Source: Bacteroidia bacterium
GTDB lineage: Bacteria; Bacteroidota; Bacteroidia; UKL13-3
Direction of reading: 5' to 3'
Assembly: GCA_022402405.1 (NCBI GenBank)
Contig: JAKRSG010000275.1
Span: forward strand, 1-8,996
Length of the DNA stretch: 8,996 nucleotides
Below are positions 1-6,479 of the stretch, one piece after another (the stretch's first letter is position 1; every line of letters begins with the position of its first letter). The position numbers were made by a program, and so were the translations under genes. The notes beneath the pieces are model-generated. The model was given only the letters and a program-made list of their open reading frames with translations. It had not been told where the DNA came from and ran no database searches.

Positions 1-1477
1 TCCATTGTTTATATTTTCTGAACCAAATAAATCGAGGAGATTTGAACCAACCATCTTTTAAAAAGGAAGCTAAAAATGGATGCACTTCAATGCTAAAGCC
101 TTTTAAATGGAGGTTTTCTATTAAGTACTTTACATGACTTTCAATATCATCTAAAATACTCACACTCGATTGAATTTCGCCGCTTCCGAGGCAGGTTGGA
201 CATTTCTCATTGGTTACCACAGCCATTTCTGGCCTTACACGTTGCCTTGTAATTTGAATTAAACCAAACGGACTCATAGGAAGAATCTTGTGTTTGGCTC
301 TATCAGATTTCATAACCTCCTTTAACTTCTCGTAAACCAATTTACGATTGCCAGCAGTTTTTAAATCTATTAAATCTACAACGATAATACCACCAATATC
401 TCGTAAACGAAGCTGACGAGCAATTTCCTCAACCGCTTCCATGTTTACTTTAAGGGCATTTTCTTCTTGGTTACCTCCTTTACCTGAAGTATTACCACTG
501 TTAACATCAATAACATGTAAAGCTTCGGTATGTTCTATAATTAAATAGCAACCGCCCATGAAGTTAACCTCTTTCCCAAATCCAGTTTTGATTTGTTTCT
601 CGATACCAAAATGCTCAAAAATGGGCATTTTACCTTGGTAGAGTTTAACGATATTTTCAAGTTCTGGAGATTTACTTTTGAGGTATGATTTAATTTTATT
701 GTATAAGAAGTTATCGTTTATTTGAATATTGATATAATCATCATTAACAATATCTCTTACCAAAGTTAAGGTTCTGTCGTTATCGCCGAGCACTTTTTGA
801 GGAGAATTAGCATCCATTAATTGGGTACACAATTCATCCCATTTATTCATCAAATCTTTTAGGTCTTTTTGCAAATCTTCAATGCTTTCACCTTCCGCAT
901 TGGTTCTAATAATTACACCAAAATTATCTGGTTTAATAGCATTTACAGCCTCTTTAAGACGCTTGCGCTCTTCTTGTTTAGCAATTTTCTTAGAAATACT
1001 AACAGACTTATCAAAAGGCATCATCACCAAGAATCGTCCGGCCAAAGAAAGCTCAGAGGTTAATCTCGGACCTTTATTAGAAATCGGCTCTTTGGTTATC
1101 TGAACCAAAACTTGCTGATTTCTCTTTAAAATTTCTGTGATTTTTCCGCCTTTGTTAATGTCTGGTTCAATATGTTCTGAACCAATTCCAAAATGCTTTG
1201 GACGACTGCTGCGAAGCATGCGGGTAAATTTTTGGGTCGACTCAAATTGAGGACCAAGGTCGAGGTAGTGCAAAAAGGCATCTTTCTCATGACCAACATC
1301 TATGAAGCCTGCGTTTAATCCGGGCATTATTTTGCCAACGGTACCTAAATATATATCACCAACCTGAAAGTTTGAATCTGCTTTCTCGTGATGAAGCTCA
1401 ACTAGCTTCTTATCTTTAAGTATAGCAATATCTACCCCTCCCGAAGGGCTTGAATTTATTATTAATTCGTAATTCAC
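1..1477 (-). CDS. rng: Ribonuclease G/E family endoribonuclease, 3' end of gene beyond window
   Basis: This is an endoribonuclease of the RNase E/G family, which cuts single-stranded AU-rich RNA and matures rRNA in the cytoplasm. 492 codons are visible from a GTG at 1477; family members in Bacteroidota are about 515 residues, so only a short C-terminus is missing past position 1. The N-terminus (NYELIINSSPSGGVDIAILK) is typical, followed by an S1-like RNA-binding domain (about residues 30-120, with PGLNAGFIDVGHEKDAFLHY). The catalytic core has both metal-binding aspartates, D324 in VIDVNSG and D368 in VVDLIDL. The zinc-link cysteines are C426 and C429 in CPTCLGSG. No in-frame ATG lies near the GTG, and the protein N-terminus fits the family from there. 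It lies 135 bases downstream of the small basic gene, behind a hairpin, so it may be transcribed by readthrough or from its own weak promoter. The frame is open throughout. Confidence 0.95.
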   Translation of the reverse strand, partial: MNYELIINSSPSGGVDIAILKDKKLVELHHEKADSNFQVGDIYLGTVGKIMPGLNAGFIDVGHEKDAFLHYLDLGPQFESTQKFTRMLRSSRPKHFGIGSEHIEPDINKGGKITEILKRNQQVLVQITKEPISNKGPRLTSELSLAGRFLVMMPFDKSVSISKKIAKQEERKRLKEAVNAIKPDNFGVIIRTNAEGESIEDLQKDLKDLMNKWDELCTQLMDANSPQKVLGDNDRTLTLVRDIVNDDYINIQINDNFLYNKIKSYLKSKSPELENIVKLYQGKMPIFEHFGIEKQIKTGFGKEVNFMGGCYLIIEHTEALHVIDVNSGNTSGKGGNQEENALKVNMEAVEEIARQLRLRDIGGIIVVDLIDLKTAGNRKLVYEKLKEVMKSDRAKHKILPMSPFGLIQITRQRVRPEMAVVTNEKCPTCLGSGEIQSSVSILDDIESHVKYLIENLHLKGFSIEVHPFLASFLKDGWFKSPRFIWFRKYKQW

Positions 1478-1482
1478 TGTAT

Positions 1483-1515
1483 AAAAAAAATTGGTTAACA
1501 AGCCAAAGACTTGTT
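1483..1515 (-). promoter_or_regulatory. Hairpin plus U8 tract directly before the rng start codon
   Basis: In the minus-strand RNA, the arms AACAAGU and GCUUGUU (plus-strand 1497-1515) form a 7-pair stem, one pair being G-U, around a 5-base loop. Six bases further on comes a run of eight U (1483-1490), which ends only 5 bases before the GTG start of rng. The arrangement resembles a weak terminator or attenuator, or an RNA element that controls access to the start codon. The stem is A/U-rich and the U-run is not directly adjacent, so this is a structural observation with inferred function. Confidence 0.35.
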
Positions 1516-1564
1516 AGAATGTGAGGGAGGGAAAAGAGAATAACTTAAGAGCTTAATTTAAAAT

Positions 1565-1603
1565 AGAAAAAGAAGTAAGGAACTTAAACTCACTTCTCTT
1601 TCT
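1565..1603 (-). terminator. Long hairpin after the HU-TPR-basic protein operon, probable terminator
   Basis: In the minus-strand RNA, an arm at plus positions 1589-1603 pairs with one at 1565-1579 over 15 positions, two of them G-U, around a 9-base loop (1580-1588). The inner 8-pair stem GAAGUGAG/CUUACUUC is followed directly by UUUUUCUAUUUU, like an intrinsic terminator. The two G-U pairs would be A-C mismatches in a plus-strand transcript, so the element fits the minus strand. It begins 10 bases after the stop codon of the small basic gene and stands between that gene and rng, so it may end the operon or act as a processing or partial-readthrough site. Confidence 0.6.
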
Positions 1604-1612
1604 ACCTAAACA

Positions 1613-1702
1613 CTACTTCTTTTTGTGTCTGTTTTTACGAAGACGTTTTTTGCGTTTGTGGGTTGCGATTTTATGACGCTTTCTTTTTTTACCGCTTGGC
1701 AT
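1613..1702 (-). CDS. 29-residue highly basic protein, AURKAIP1/COX24 (mS38/bS22-like) family
   Basis: This very short gene encodes MPSGKKRKRHK-IATHKRKKRL-RKNRHKKK, in which 18 of 29 residues are Lys, Arg or His and none is acidic. The sequence matches my recollection of a small protein found across Bacteroidota and annotated as AURKAIP1/COX24 domain-containing. That family includes the mitochondrial small-subunit ribosomal protein mS38 and mycobacterial bS22, which bind rRNA near the decoding region. A role as a small-subunit ribosomal protein is therefore likely by family, but not shown by the sequence alone. Its ATG lies 1 base after the TAA of the TPR gene, which strongly suggests cotranscription and translational coupling, and a probable terminator follows. 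Gene finders often miss it because of its size. Confidence 0.85.
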   Translation of the reverse strand: MPSGKKRKRHKIATHKRKKRLRKNRHKKK

Positions 1703-1703
1703 G

Positions 1704-2546
1704 TTAATTAGAATTTTTAAGGTTATTAATTGTGATCTCTATGTTTTTCTTTGCGTTTTCATCAGGTACTAAACCCTTGAATGTTTCAAACGAGCGTATG
1801 GCATCCATTTTTCTGCCGAGCTGACTATAAGCTTCGCCCAAATAATAATGGAATTCAGGGTTCATAGGTTGGATACGAACTAAAGTTTCGAATCTACCAA
1901 CTGCTTTATCAACCTGACCGCTGCGCATGGAAAGCATTCCTAAAGTGTAGTTAGCCTCAACATTGTTAGAATCTCTGCGGGTTACATCTTTTAATAGTTG
2001 TACTCCCTTCATGATGTCTAAATCATTTTGGATATAACAAATAGCTAAGGCATTTTTAGCCTCTACATTGTTTTCGTTTAAGGCAGTTACTTTTTCAAAA
2101 GCTACAATAGCTTCCTTGCTTGCATAAATCTGCATGGAAGTATCTTCGCAGGTGGCGGCAAATTCGTAAAATTTTAGTCCCGCATTAAACCAAGAATTTT
2201 CATCGTTGATTTTTCCTGCAACTTTTGCAAAATAATGTGCGCCTACTAGTTTAAATCCAATAGAATCCCAAGTGTTGGCAATGGCAGCAATTTCGTATAT
2301 TCTAGCCTCCGGCTTGTTTGCAGCTTCGGTTTGCTCATTAATATACGCCCATGTTTCTGATGAAACAGAGTCTTTAAGAGAACTCAAGTAAGAATCAAAA
2401 TCAAAACTACGGGGTGCAGAAACTGCCCCCGTAGAAGGTGTAGGTAAAACATCTGGCGTAGATGATTTGTAGTTTAAATAAACCAAAATCCCCACTAAAC
2501 CAGCGAGTACTCCTATGATAATTATTTGAGCTCTGTTAAATTGCAT
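1704..2546 (-). CDS. Membrane-anchored tetratricopeptide repeat protein
   Basis: This 280-residue protein has an N-terminal hydrophobic segment (about residues 8-24, IIIIGVLAGLVGILVYL), which should act as an uncleaved anchor leaving the rest outside the cytoplasmic membrane. A low-complexity Ser/Pro/Thr linker follows. The C-terminal half holds at least three TPR-like units, at about 159-194, 195-228 and 229-261, with the usual pattern of small and aromatic residues (for example ANYTLGMLSMRSGQVDKAV and HYYLGEAYSQLGRKMDAI). TPRs bind protein partners, but the partner is unknown. The ATG overlaps the HU stop codon by one base (TAATG), and the gene ends 1 base before the small basic gene, so all three are very probably one transcript. 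I recognise the genomic position as common in Bacteroidota but cannot assign a specific function. Confidence 0.9.
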   Translation of the reverse strand: MQFNRAQIIIIGVLAGLVGILVYLNYKSSTPDVLPTPSTGAVSAPRSFDFDSYLSSLKDSVSSETWAYINEQTEAANKPEARIYEIAAIANTWDSIGFKLVGAHYFAKVAGKINDENSWFNAGLKFYEFAATCEDTSMQIYASKEAIVAFEKVTALNENNVEAKNALAICYIQNDLDIMKGVQLLKDVTRRDSNNVEANYTLGMLSMRSGQVDKAVGRFETLVRIQPMNPEFHYYLGEAYSQLGRKMDAIRSFETFKGLVPDENAKKNIEITINNLKNSN

Positions 2547-2887
2547 TAAGCTTCTTTTAAGGCTTGTTTAGCTTCTGCTTCTCTTTTTGCTGCAGTAGTT
2601 TTTACTAATTCACTTTTCTTGATTTTCTCAATAAAAGTTTTAGCTGGCTTGAACGCTGGAATGTAATGTTCGTCAATAACCATGGCAGTATTCTTCGAAA
2701 TGTTACGAGCAATTTTCTTTGCACGTCTTTTAATAATGAATGAACCAAATCCACGGAAGTAAACATTCTTTCCTTCTGTCATGTTGTTACGAACCACTTT
2801 GAAAAATGATTCTACAACCTCTTGCACTTGATTTTTTTCTACACCTGTTTTAAGTGAAATCTCCTGGATAATTTCTGCTTTAGTCAT
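2546..2887 (-). CDS. HU/IHF-family DNA-binding protein
   Basis: This 113-residue nucleoid protein binds and bends DNA as a dimer. The N-terminal helical part (TKAEIIQEISLKTGVEKNQV) and the RGFGSF turn at about residues 45-50 are diagnostic, followed by the basic beta-arm (KRRAKKIARNISKNT) and the IPAFKPAKTF segment that closes the fold. The arm carries the DNA-intercalation region of the family. The core ends near residue 91. The last 20 or so residues are an Ala/Lys/Glu-rich tail, which makes the protein longer than the usual 90 residues of HU. It is the first gene of the minus-strand operon, with a -7 box about 70 bases upstream, and it overlaps the TPR gene by one base. Whether it acts as HU or IHF, as a homodimer or heterodimer, cannot be told. 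Confidence 0.95.
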   Translation of the reverse strand: MTKAEIIQEISLKTGVEKNQVQEVVESFFKVVRNNMTEGKNVYFRGFGSFIIKRRAKKIARNISKNTAMVIDEHYIPAFKPAKTFIEKIKKSELVKTTAAKREAEAKQALKEA

Positions 2888-2955
2888 TGTTAATCTGTAT
2901 TATATGATTGAATATTCTGTTTTAATTCCTACACAAACTTCGCTGTAAGGGGTTG

Positions 2956-2963
2956 CAAATGTA
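2956..2963 (-). promoter_or_regulatory. Bacteroidota -7 promoter box (TACATTTG) for the HU operon
   Basis: On the minus strand the sequence TACATTTG matches the Bacteroidota -7 consensus TAnnTTTG exactly. Transcription would start near 2950 and give a leader of about 60 bases before the HU start codon. I see no clear TTG at the expected -33 position. The 138-base divergent region (2888-3025) also holds a run of nine T at 2986-2994 on the plus strand. I find no convincing promoter for mutY in it. Confidence 0.45.
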
Positions 2964-3025
2964 TGAATTAGAACTATAAATTCCCTTTTTTTTTATAAAA
3001 TATTTCAATTTTCTTGCAAAACTTT

Positions 3026-4090
3026 ATGAACAACCAACAAAATCTACTGGTTTGGTACCAAGAAAATAAACGCGATTTGCCTTGGCGAAACACTCAAAAT
3101 CCCTATCATATATGGATTTCTGAGGTTATTTTACAGCAAACCAGAGTGGCGCAAGGACTTCCTTATTTTTTAAGGTTTATGGAAAAATTTCCGGATGTTT
3201 TTTCTATGGCCAATGCTCCAGAAGATGAAATTCTAAAACTTTGGCAAGGATTAGGCTACTATTCTCGAGCCCGAAATATGCATTCAAGTGCCAAATTAAT
3301 AGCGGAAGTGCATCAGGGTGTTTTTCCAAATACATTTAATCAACTAGTAAAACTCAAGGGTATTGGTCCGTACACAGCCGCCGCCATTGCCAGCTTCGCT
3401 TTTAAAGAGCCTGTTGCCGTGGTAGATGGCAATGTAGCTAGAGTATTGTCGAGGTTCTATGCCTTAGAAACTGCATTCCAAACTCCTGCTGGTAAAAAAC
3501 TATTTTCGGAGCTGGCGCAGGAGTTTCTTAATAAAAGTGAGCCCGATATGCACAATCAAGCTATTATGGAGTTAGGAGCGCTGGTTTGTACTCCTACCAA
3601 TCCAAATTGCTTAATTTGTCCGCTACAATCCAATTGCCTTGCCTTTATTCAACAAAAACAAAGTCAGTTCCCAGTTCGAATTACAAAAAATCCTCCTAAA
3701 AAGAGATATATCGCCTACTTTCATTTTGAATCAAATGGCAAAACTGCCTTGTTTAAGCGACCAAAAGGTGGAATCTGGCAACATCTTTACGATTTTCCTT
3801 ACCTCGAATCTGAGTTTCCTCTTACAGATGAGGATTGGTTCAGCCAAGCGCACCTAAAAAATTGGTTCGAACCAAAACAAGCTGTGACAAAAGTTTTGGA
3901 GAAAAAGCATGTTTTATCGCACCAACATTTATATGTTAGTTTTTATTTGGTTCAGACCGAAAAAATAAAAGAACTACAATTTGGAGAGTTCTGGAAAGCC
4001 AATGAAGAACTACACCAATTAGGTATTCCAAGATTATTGGATAGCTATTTTGAAAAATTAAAGGAAATTTATCCTGAGCTTATTTCTTAA
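3026..4090 (+). CDS. mutY: A/G-specific adenine DNA glycosylase MutY
   Basis: MutY removes adenine mispaired with 8-oxoguanine, preventing G-to-T mutations. Starting at ATG 3026 the protein has 354 residues, close to the family length. All key elements are visible: catalytic Glu33 in WISEVILQQTRV, the helix-hairpin-helix LKGIGPYTAAAIASFAF (110-126), catalytic Asp134 in VVDGNVARVLSR, and the four [4Fe-4S] cysteines C188, C195, C198 and C204 with C-X6-C-X2-C-X5-C spacing. The C-terminal part (from about 220) is the Nudix-like domain that recognises 8-oxoguanine, with GGIWQHLYDFP and LSHQHLYVSFYLV. A TTG at 3014 is an upstream in-frame alternative, but the ATG gives the expected N-terminus just before WYQENKRDLPWR. 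The gene is divergent from the HU operon and precedes ssb by 27 bases. Confidence 0.97.
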   Translation: MNNQQNLLVWYQENKRDLPWRNTQNPYHIWISEVILQQTRVAQGLPYFLRFMEKFPDVFSMANAPEDEILKLWQGLGYYSRARNMHSSAKLIAEVHQGVFPNTFNQLVKLKGIGPYTAAAIASFAFKEPVAVVDGNVARVLSRFYALETAFQTPAGKKLFSELAQEFLNKSEPDMHNQAIMELGALVCTPTNPNCLICPLQSNCLAFIQQKQSQFPVRITKNPPKKRYIAYFHFESNGKTALFKRPKGGIWQHLYDFPYLESEFPLTDEDWFSQAHLKNWFEPKQAVTKVLEKKHVLSHQHLYVSFYLVQTEKIKELQFGEFWKANEELHQLGIPRLLDSYFEKLKEIYPELIS

Positions 4091-4099
4091 ACACTTTCT

Positions 4100-4107
4100 T
4101 ATCTTTG
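4100..4107 (+). promoter_or_regulatory. Possible -7 promoter box (TATCTTTG) before ssb
   Basis: TATCTTTG fits the TAnnTTTG consensus exactly and lies in the 27-base gap between mutY and ssb. Transcription from it would start about 6 bases before the ssb ATG at 4118, giving a nearly leaderless mRNA. No TTG is seen at the expected -33 distance, so ssb may simply be cotranscribed with mutY. Confidence 0.35.
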
Positions 4108-4117
4108 GTGAATAATT

Positions 4118-4453
4118 ATGTCGTTAAACAAAGTAATGCTTATTGGCCATTTAGGGCAAGATCCTAAGGTTAAATATCTCGAAAACAATAGGGTAGTAGC
4201 TAACTTTTCTGTGGCTACCAACGAATCTTACATAGATAAAAACGGGGAACGAAAAACGGATACAGAGTGGCATCAAATTGAGGCTTGGGATCAGATTGCA
4301 AAGAATATTGACCAACTTATTTTAAAAGGTAAATTTCTAAAGGGTACTCAGGTTTATGTGGAGGGGAAAATTAGAAGTGAAAATTATAGGGATAAGTCTG
4401 GAATTGAGTACCCTGTAAAAAAAATTAAAGCGCTAACTATTCAGATATTATAA
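4118..4453 (+). CDS. ssb: Single-stranded DNA-binding protein, short form without acidic tail
   Basis: This protein binds single-stranded DNA through an OB fold during replication, repair and recombination. The 111 residues show the SSB pattern: LNKVMLIGHLGQDPKVKYLE at the N-terminus, ATNESY, TEWHQIEAWDQIAKNI, VYVEGKIRSENY, and a final strand ending IKALTIQIL. The stretch LILKGKFLKGTQVYVEG looks a few residues longer than the usual SSB loop before the VYVEG strand. The stop follows the OB fold directly. There is no Gly/Pro-rich linker and no acidic DDDIPF-type tip that normally recruits partner proteins, and no acidic tail is encoded in other frames just after the stop. Tail-less short SSBs do occur in Bacteroidota, so this may be a paralogue with a second full-length copy elsewhere. 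It lies between mutY and gldE, the usual place in gliding relatives. Confidence 0.92.
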   Translation: MSLNKVMLIGHLGQDPKVKYLENNRVVANFSVATNESYIDKNGERKTDTEWHQIEAWDQIAKNIDQLILKGKFLKGTQVYVEGKIRSENYRDKSGIEYPVKKIKALTIQIL

Positions 4454-4476
4454 TTCAGTTTCTAAGGCTTAGTTAA

Positions 4477-4508
4477 CAATTATTGACACTTGTGAATTGA
4501 TTTTTTTT
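4477..4508 (+). terminator. Weak candidate terminator after ssb
   Basis: The arms CAATT (4477-4481) and AATTG (4495-4499) can pair, with CAC/GTG able to pair inside across a two-base loop, and a run of eight T follows at 4501-4508. The stem is short and bulged, so this is tentative. If real, it would partly separate ssb from gldE, which has its own -7 box just downstream. Confidence 0.3.
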
Positions 4509-4528
4509 CGTTTTTTGTTGCCTTTGAT

Positions 4529-4536
4529 TACTTTTG
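4529..4536 (+). promoter_or_regulatory. Possible -7 promoter box (TACTTTTG) before gldE
   Basis: TACTTTTG matches TAnnTTTG exactly and is 25 bases before the gldE ATG, giving a leader of roughly 20 bases. It lies in the 108-base gap after ssb. A TTG at the ideal -33 distance is not evident, though TTG triplets occur at 4497-4499 and 4518-4520. Confidence 0.4.
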
Positions 4537-4561
4537 CTTCATAACCAATGTTTTTAAAATA

Positions 4562-5893
4562 ATGGACGAACCTCCTTCCAGTACTATACTGCTTCAGTTT
4601 TTTAATACGCATCTTAGCACATCAGATGCTATTGGAGTTTTATTATACCTGCTTTGTTTGTGCGTGTTAATTTTTTTATCAGCAGCTTTTTCTGGTTCCG
4701 AAAACGCTTTATTCTCTTTGAATAAAATTCAGTTAGATGGCCTAGTAGAAAATCCAGGCGCACGAGCTAATGCTATTCATTTTCTGATGCGATATCCGAA
4801 AAAATTATTAGCAACCATTCTTATTGCCAATACATTTGTGAATATTGCTATTGTTTTGTTGTCAACTTTACTTTTTGCGATCTTATTCAATTTTCAAGCA
4901 TATCCTTTACTTGGTTTTTTTATAGAGGTAGTAATCGTAACTTTCTTAATCGTTTTATTTGGAGAGGTTATTCCTAAAATCTATTCGTTTCAAAACAATG
5001 TAAAAATTGCTCAAAAATTAGCAGTGCCTCTATTATATACCTATAAGTTATTTCAACCTATGGTTTATGTGTTAGAGAGTAGTACCAATTTAATAGATAA
5101 ACGAATTACCAAACGCGGACATATTTTATCGGTTGATGAGTTAACTCATGCTATCGAAATAACCTCTGAAAAAGATGCTCCCAAACAAGAAAAAAACATA
5201 CTTAAAAGTGTGGTAAATTTCGGTAATACCAACGTTAAGCAGATAATGCGACAAAGGCCGGATATAATAGGAGTAGATGCAGAATTGAACTTCAAACAGC
5301 TTATGGATGTTATTATTGATTCTGGATATAGTAGGGTGCCAGTGTTCGAAGAAAATCTAGACAATATAAAAGGAATTTTATTTACTAAAGATCTTTTACC
5401 TCATCTAAATGCTCACGAAAATTTTAATTGGTTACAGTTAATTAGGCCGGCTTACTTTATTCCAGAGAGTAAAAAAATAGACGACTTACTTAAAGAATTT
5501 CAAACGAAACGCATGCATTTAGCTATTGTTGCCGACGAATTTGGTGGCACCAGCGGTTTAGTGAGCATGGAAGATATTATGGAGGAAATCTTTGGTGAAA
5601 TTCAGGATGAGTTTGATGAAGATGAACATGTTTACACGCGTATAAACAATTATACATTTGTGTTTGAAGGAAAAATGCTCATAAACGATATGTGCAAATA
5701 CATGGATGTAACTCCTGCGGTATTTGATGAGGTAAGAAATGATGCGGAAACCATCGGTGGAATGCTTCTTGAAATTAATTCTTATCTACCTAAATTGGGT
5801 CAGGAAATAAAATATAAAAATTATACTTTTAAGATTGAGTCGGTAGACACCCGCAAAATAAAAAGGGTAAAGGTAAGTTTTGAACCCAAATAA
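4562..5893 (+). CDS. gldE: GldE, CNNM/CorC-family membrane protein linked to gliding motility
   Basis: The 443-residue protein has the CNNM/DUF21-CBS-CorC architecture of HlyC/CorC-type transporters. The membrane domain has hydrophobic segments at about 24-44, 82-108 and 115-138, with the family motif FSGSENA at 43-49 and GEVIPKIY after the third. A CBS pair follows (about 225-285 and 294-350, including SGYSRVPVFEE and IVADEFGGTSGLVSMEDIMEE), then an acidic stretch and the CorC_HlyC domain (360-443, with DAETIGGMLLE). In Flavobacterium johnsoniae gldE sits directly upstream of gldD, and GldE is described as hemolysin/CorC-like and able to help compensate loss of GldB. That naming is inferred here from architecture plus the adjacent gldD. 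Family members are implicated in divalent-cation (Mg/Co) handling, so the exact role in gliding is open. Its stop is 1 base from the gldD start. Confidence 0.9.
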   Translation: MDEPPSSTILLQFFNTHLSTSDAIGVLLYLLCLCVLIFLSAAFSGSENALFSLNKIQLDGLVENPGARANAIHFLMRYPKKLLATILIANTFVNIAIVLLSTLLFAILFNFQAYPLLGFFIEVVIVTFLIVLFGEVIPKIYSFQNNVKIAQKLAVPLLYTYKLFQPMVYVLESSTNLIDKRITKRGHILSVDELTHAIEITSEKDAPKQEKNILKSVVNFGNTNVKQIMRQRPDIIGVDAELNFKQLMDVIIDSGYSRVPVFEENLDNIKGILFTKDLLPHLNAHENFNWLQLIRPAYFIPESKKIDDLLKEFQTKRMHLAIVADEFGGTSGLVSMEDIMEEIFGEIQDEFDEDEHVYTRINNYTFVFEGKMLINDMCKYMDVTPAVFDEVRNDAETIGGMLLEINSYLPKLGQEIKYKNYTFKIESVDTRKIKRVKVSFEPK

Positions 5894-5894
5894 T

Positions 5895-6476
5895 ATGGTA
5901 AAATACGTAATTGGTTTTTCAATAATACTATCATTGATAGCTTCGTGTAGCTCTGATAATCAAACCACTCCTCGTCCGCGTGGCTACCAAAGAATAGAGT
6001 ATCCCGAGAAGGTGTACGATAGGTATTACATGCGCGATTGTCATTACAGTTTTGAGCTTCCTTCATACGCCTATGTTAAACCTGATCCATATCCTGCTGC
6101 CGAAGAATGTTGGTACAATGTATATTATAAACCTTTTGGTGCCACGCTTCATTTAAGCTATAGAAGAGTAAAGAACAGAGACGATTTGTTTAAGATGTTT
6201 AACGACTCAAGAGAAATGGTGTTTAAACATGTTATGCGTGCCGATCAAATCGTGGAAAATTATATTAATAATCCTGCTTTTCATGGTATTTATTACGAAT
6301 TAGATGGAAGCACAGCAACCAATGCTCAGTTTTATGTTACAGATAGCACACAGCATTTTTTGAGGGGTTCTTTGTACTTTAATACGCGCACCAATCAAGA
6401 TTCTATAGCACCTGTATTAAGGTTTTTAAAAGCAGACATGCTTCATTTATTGCAAACGCTTAATTGGGAAAAATAA
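5895..6476 (+). CDS. gldD: Gliding motility lipoprotein GldD
   Basis: GldD is a lipoprotein required for gliding and associated with type IX secretion in Flavobacterium. The 193-residue product begins with a signal peptide ending in the lipobox IASC, with Cys18 as the lipidated residue, followed by SSDNQ. The family signature PRPRGYQRIEYPEKVYDRY comes next, then CHYSFELPSYAYV, an EECWYNVYYKPFGATLHLSY segment and the C-terminal FLRGSLYFNTRTNQDSIAPV. These fit GldD along its whole length. I chose ATG 5895 over the in-frame TTG at 5880, because the latter lies inside gldE and would push the lipobox further from the N-terminus. The gene follows gldE by 1 base, so the two are almost certainly cotranscribed and translationally coupled. 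Its end is 3 bases from the convergent gene's stop. Confidence 0.93.
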   Translation: MVKYVIGFSIILSLIASCSSDNQTTPRPRGYQRIEYPEKVYDRYYMRDCHYSFELPSYAYVKPDPYPAAEECWYNVYYKPFGATLHLSYRRVKNRDDLFKMFNDSREMVFKHVMRADQIVENYINNPAFHGIYYELDGSTATNAQFYVTDSTQHFLRGSLYFNTRTNQDSIAPVLRFLKADMLHLLQTLNWEK

Positions 6477-6479
6477 GTT

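Noticed and set aside
869..1103. Two overlapping plus-strand open frames of 64 and 73 codons
   Set aside because: They lie antisense to the conserved rng coding sequence, have no family resemblance, and the rng frame fully explains the region.
3014..3025. TTG at 3014 as the mutY start
   Set aside because: The ATG at 3026 gives the normal MutY N-terminus, and the four extra residues are not needed.
2968..3025. A plus-strand promoter for mutY
   Set aside because: The region is T- and A-rich with TATAAA-like strings, but none matches TAnnTTTG with a suitable -33 TTG, so no box is called.
3639..3857. 72-codon plus-strand frame inside mutY
   Set aside because: It is an out-of-frame shadow of the MutY C-terminal domain, which is intact and recognisable.
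5146..5364. 72-codon minus-strand frame inside gldE
   Set aside because: It is antisense to the CBS region of gldE with no recognisable protein features.
5880..5894. TTG at 5880 as the gldD start
   Set aside because: It overlaps the end of gldE, and the ATG at 5895 gives a standard-length lipoprotein signal peptide.
5821..6066. 81-codon minus-strand frame across the gldE-gldD junction
   Set aside because: Both plus-strand genes are strongly supported by domain content; this frame has no supporting motif.
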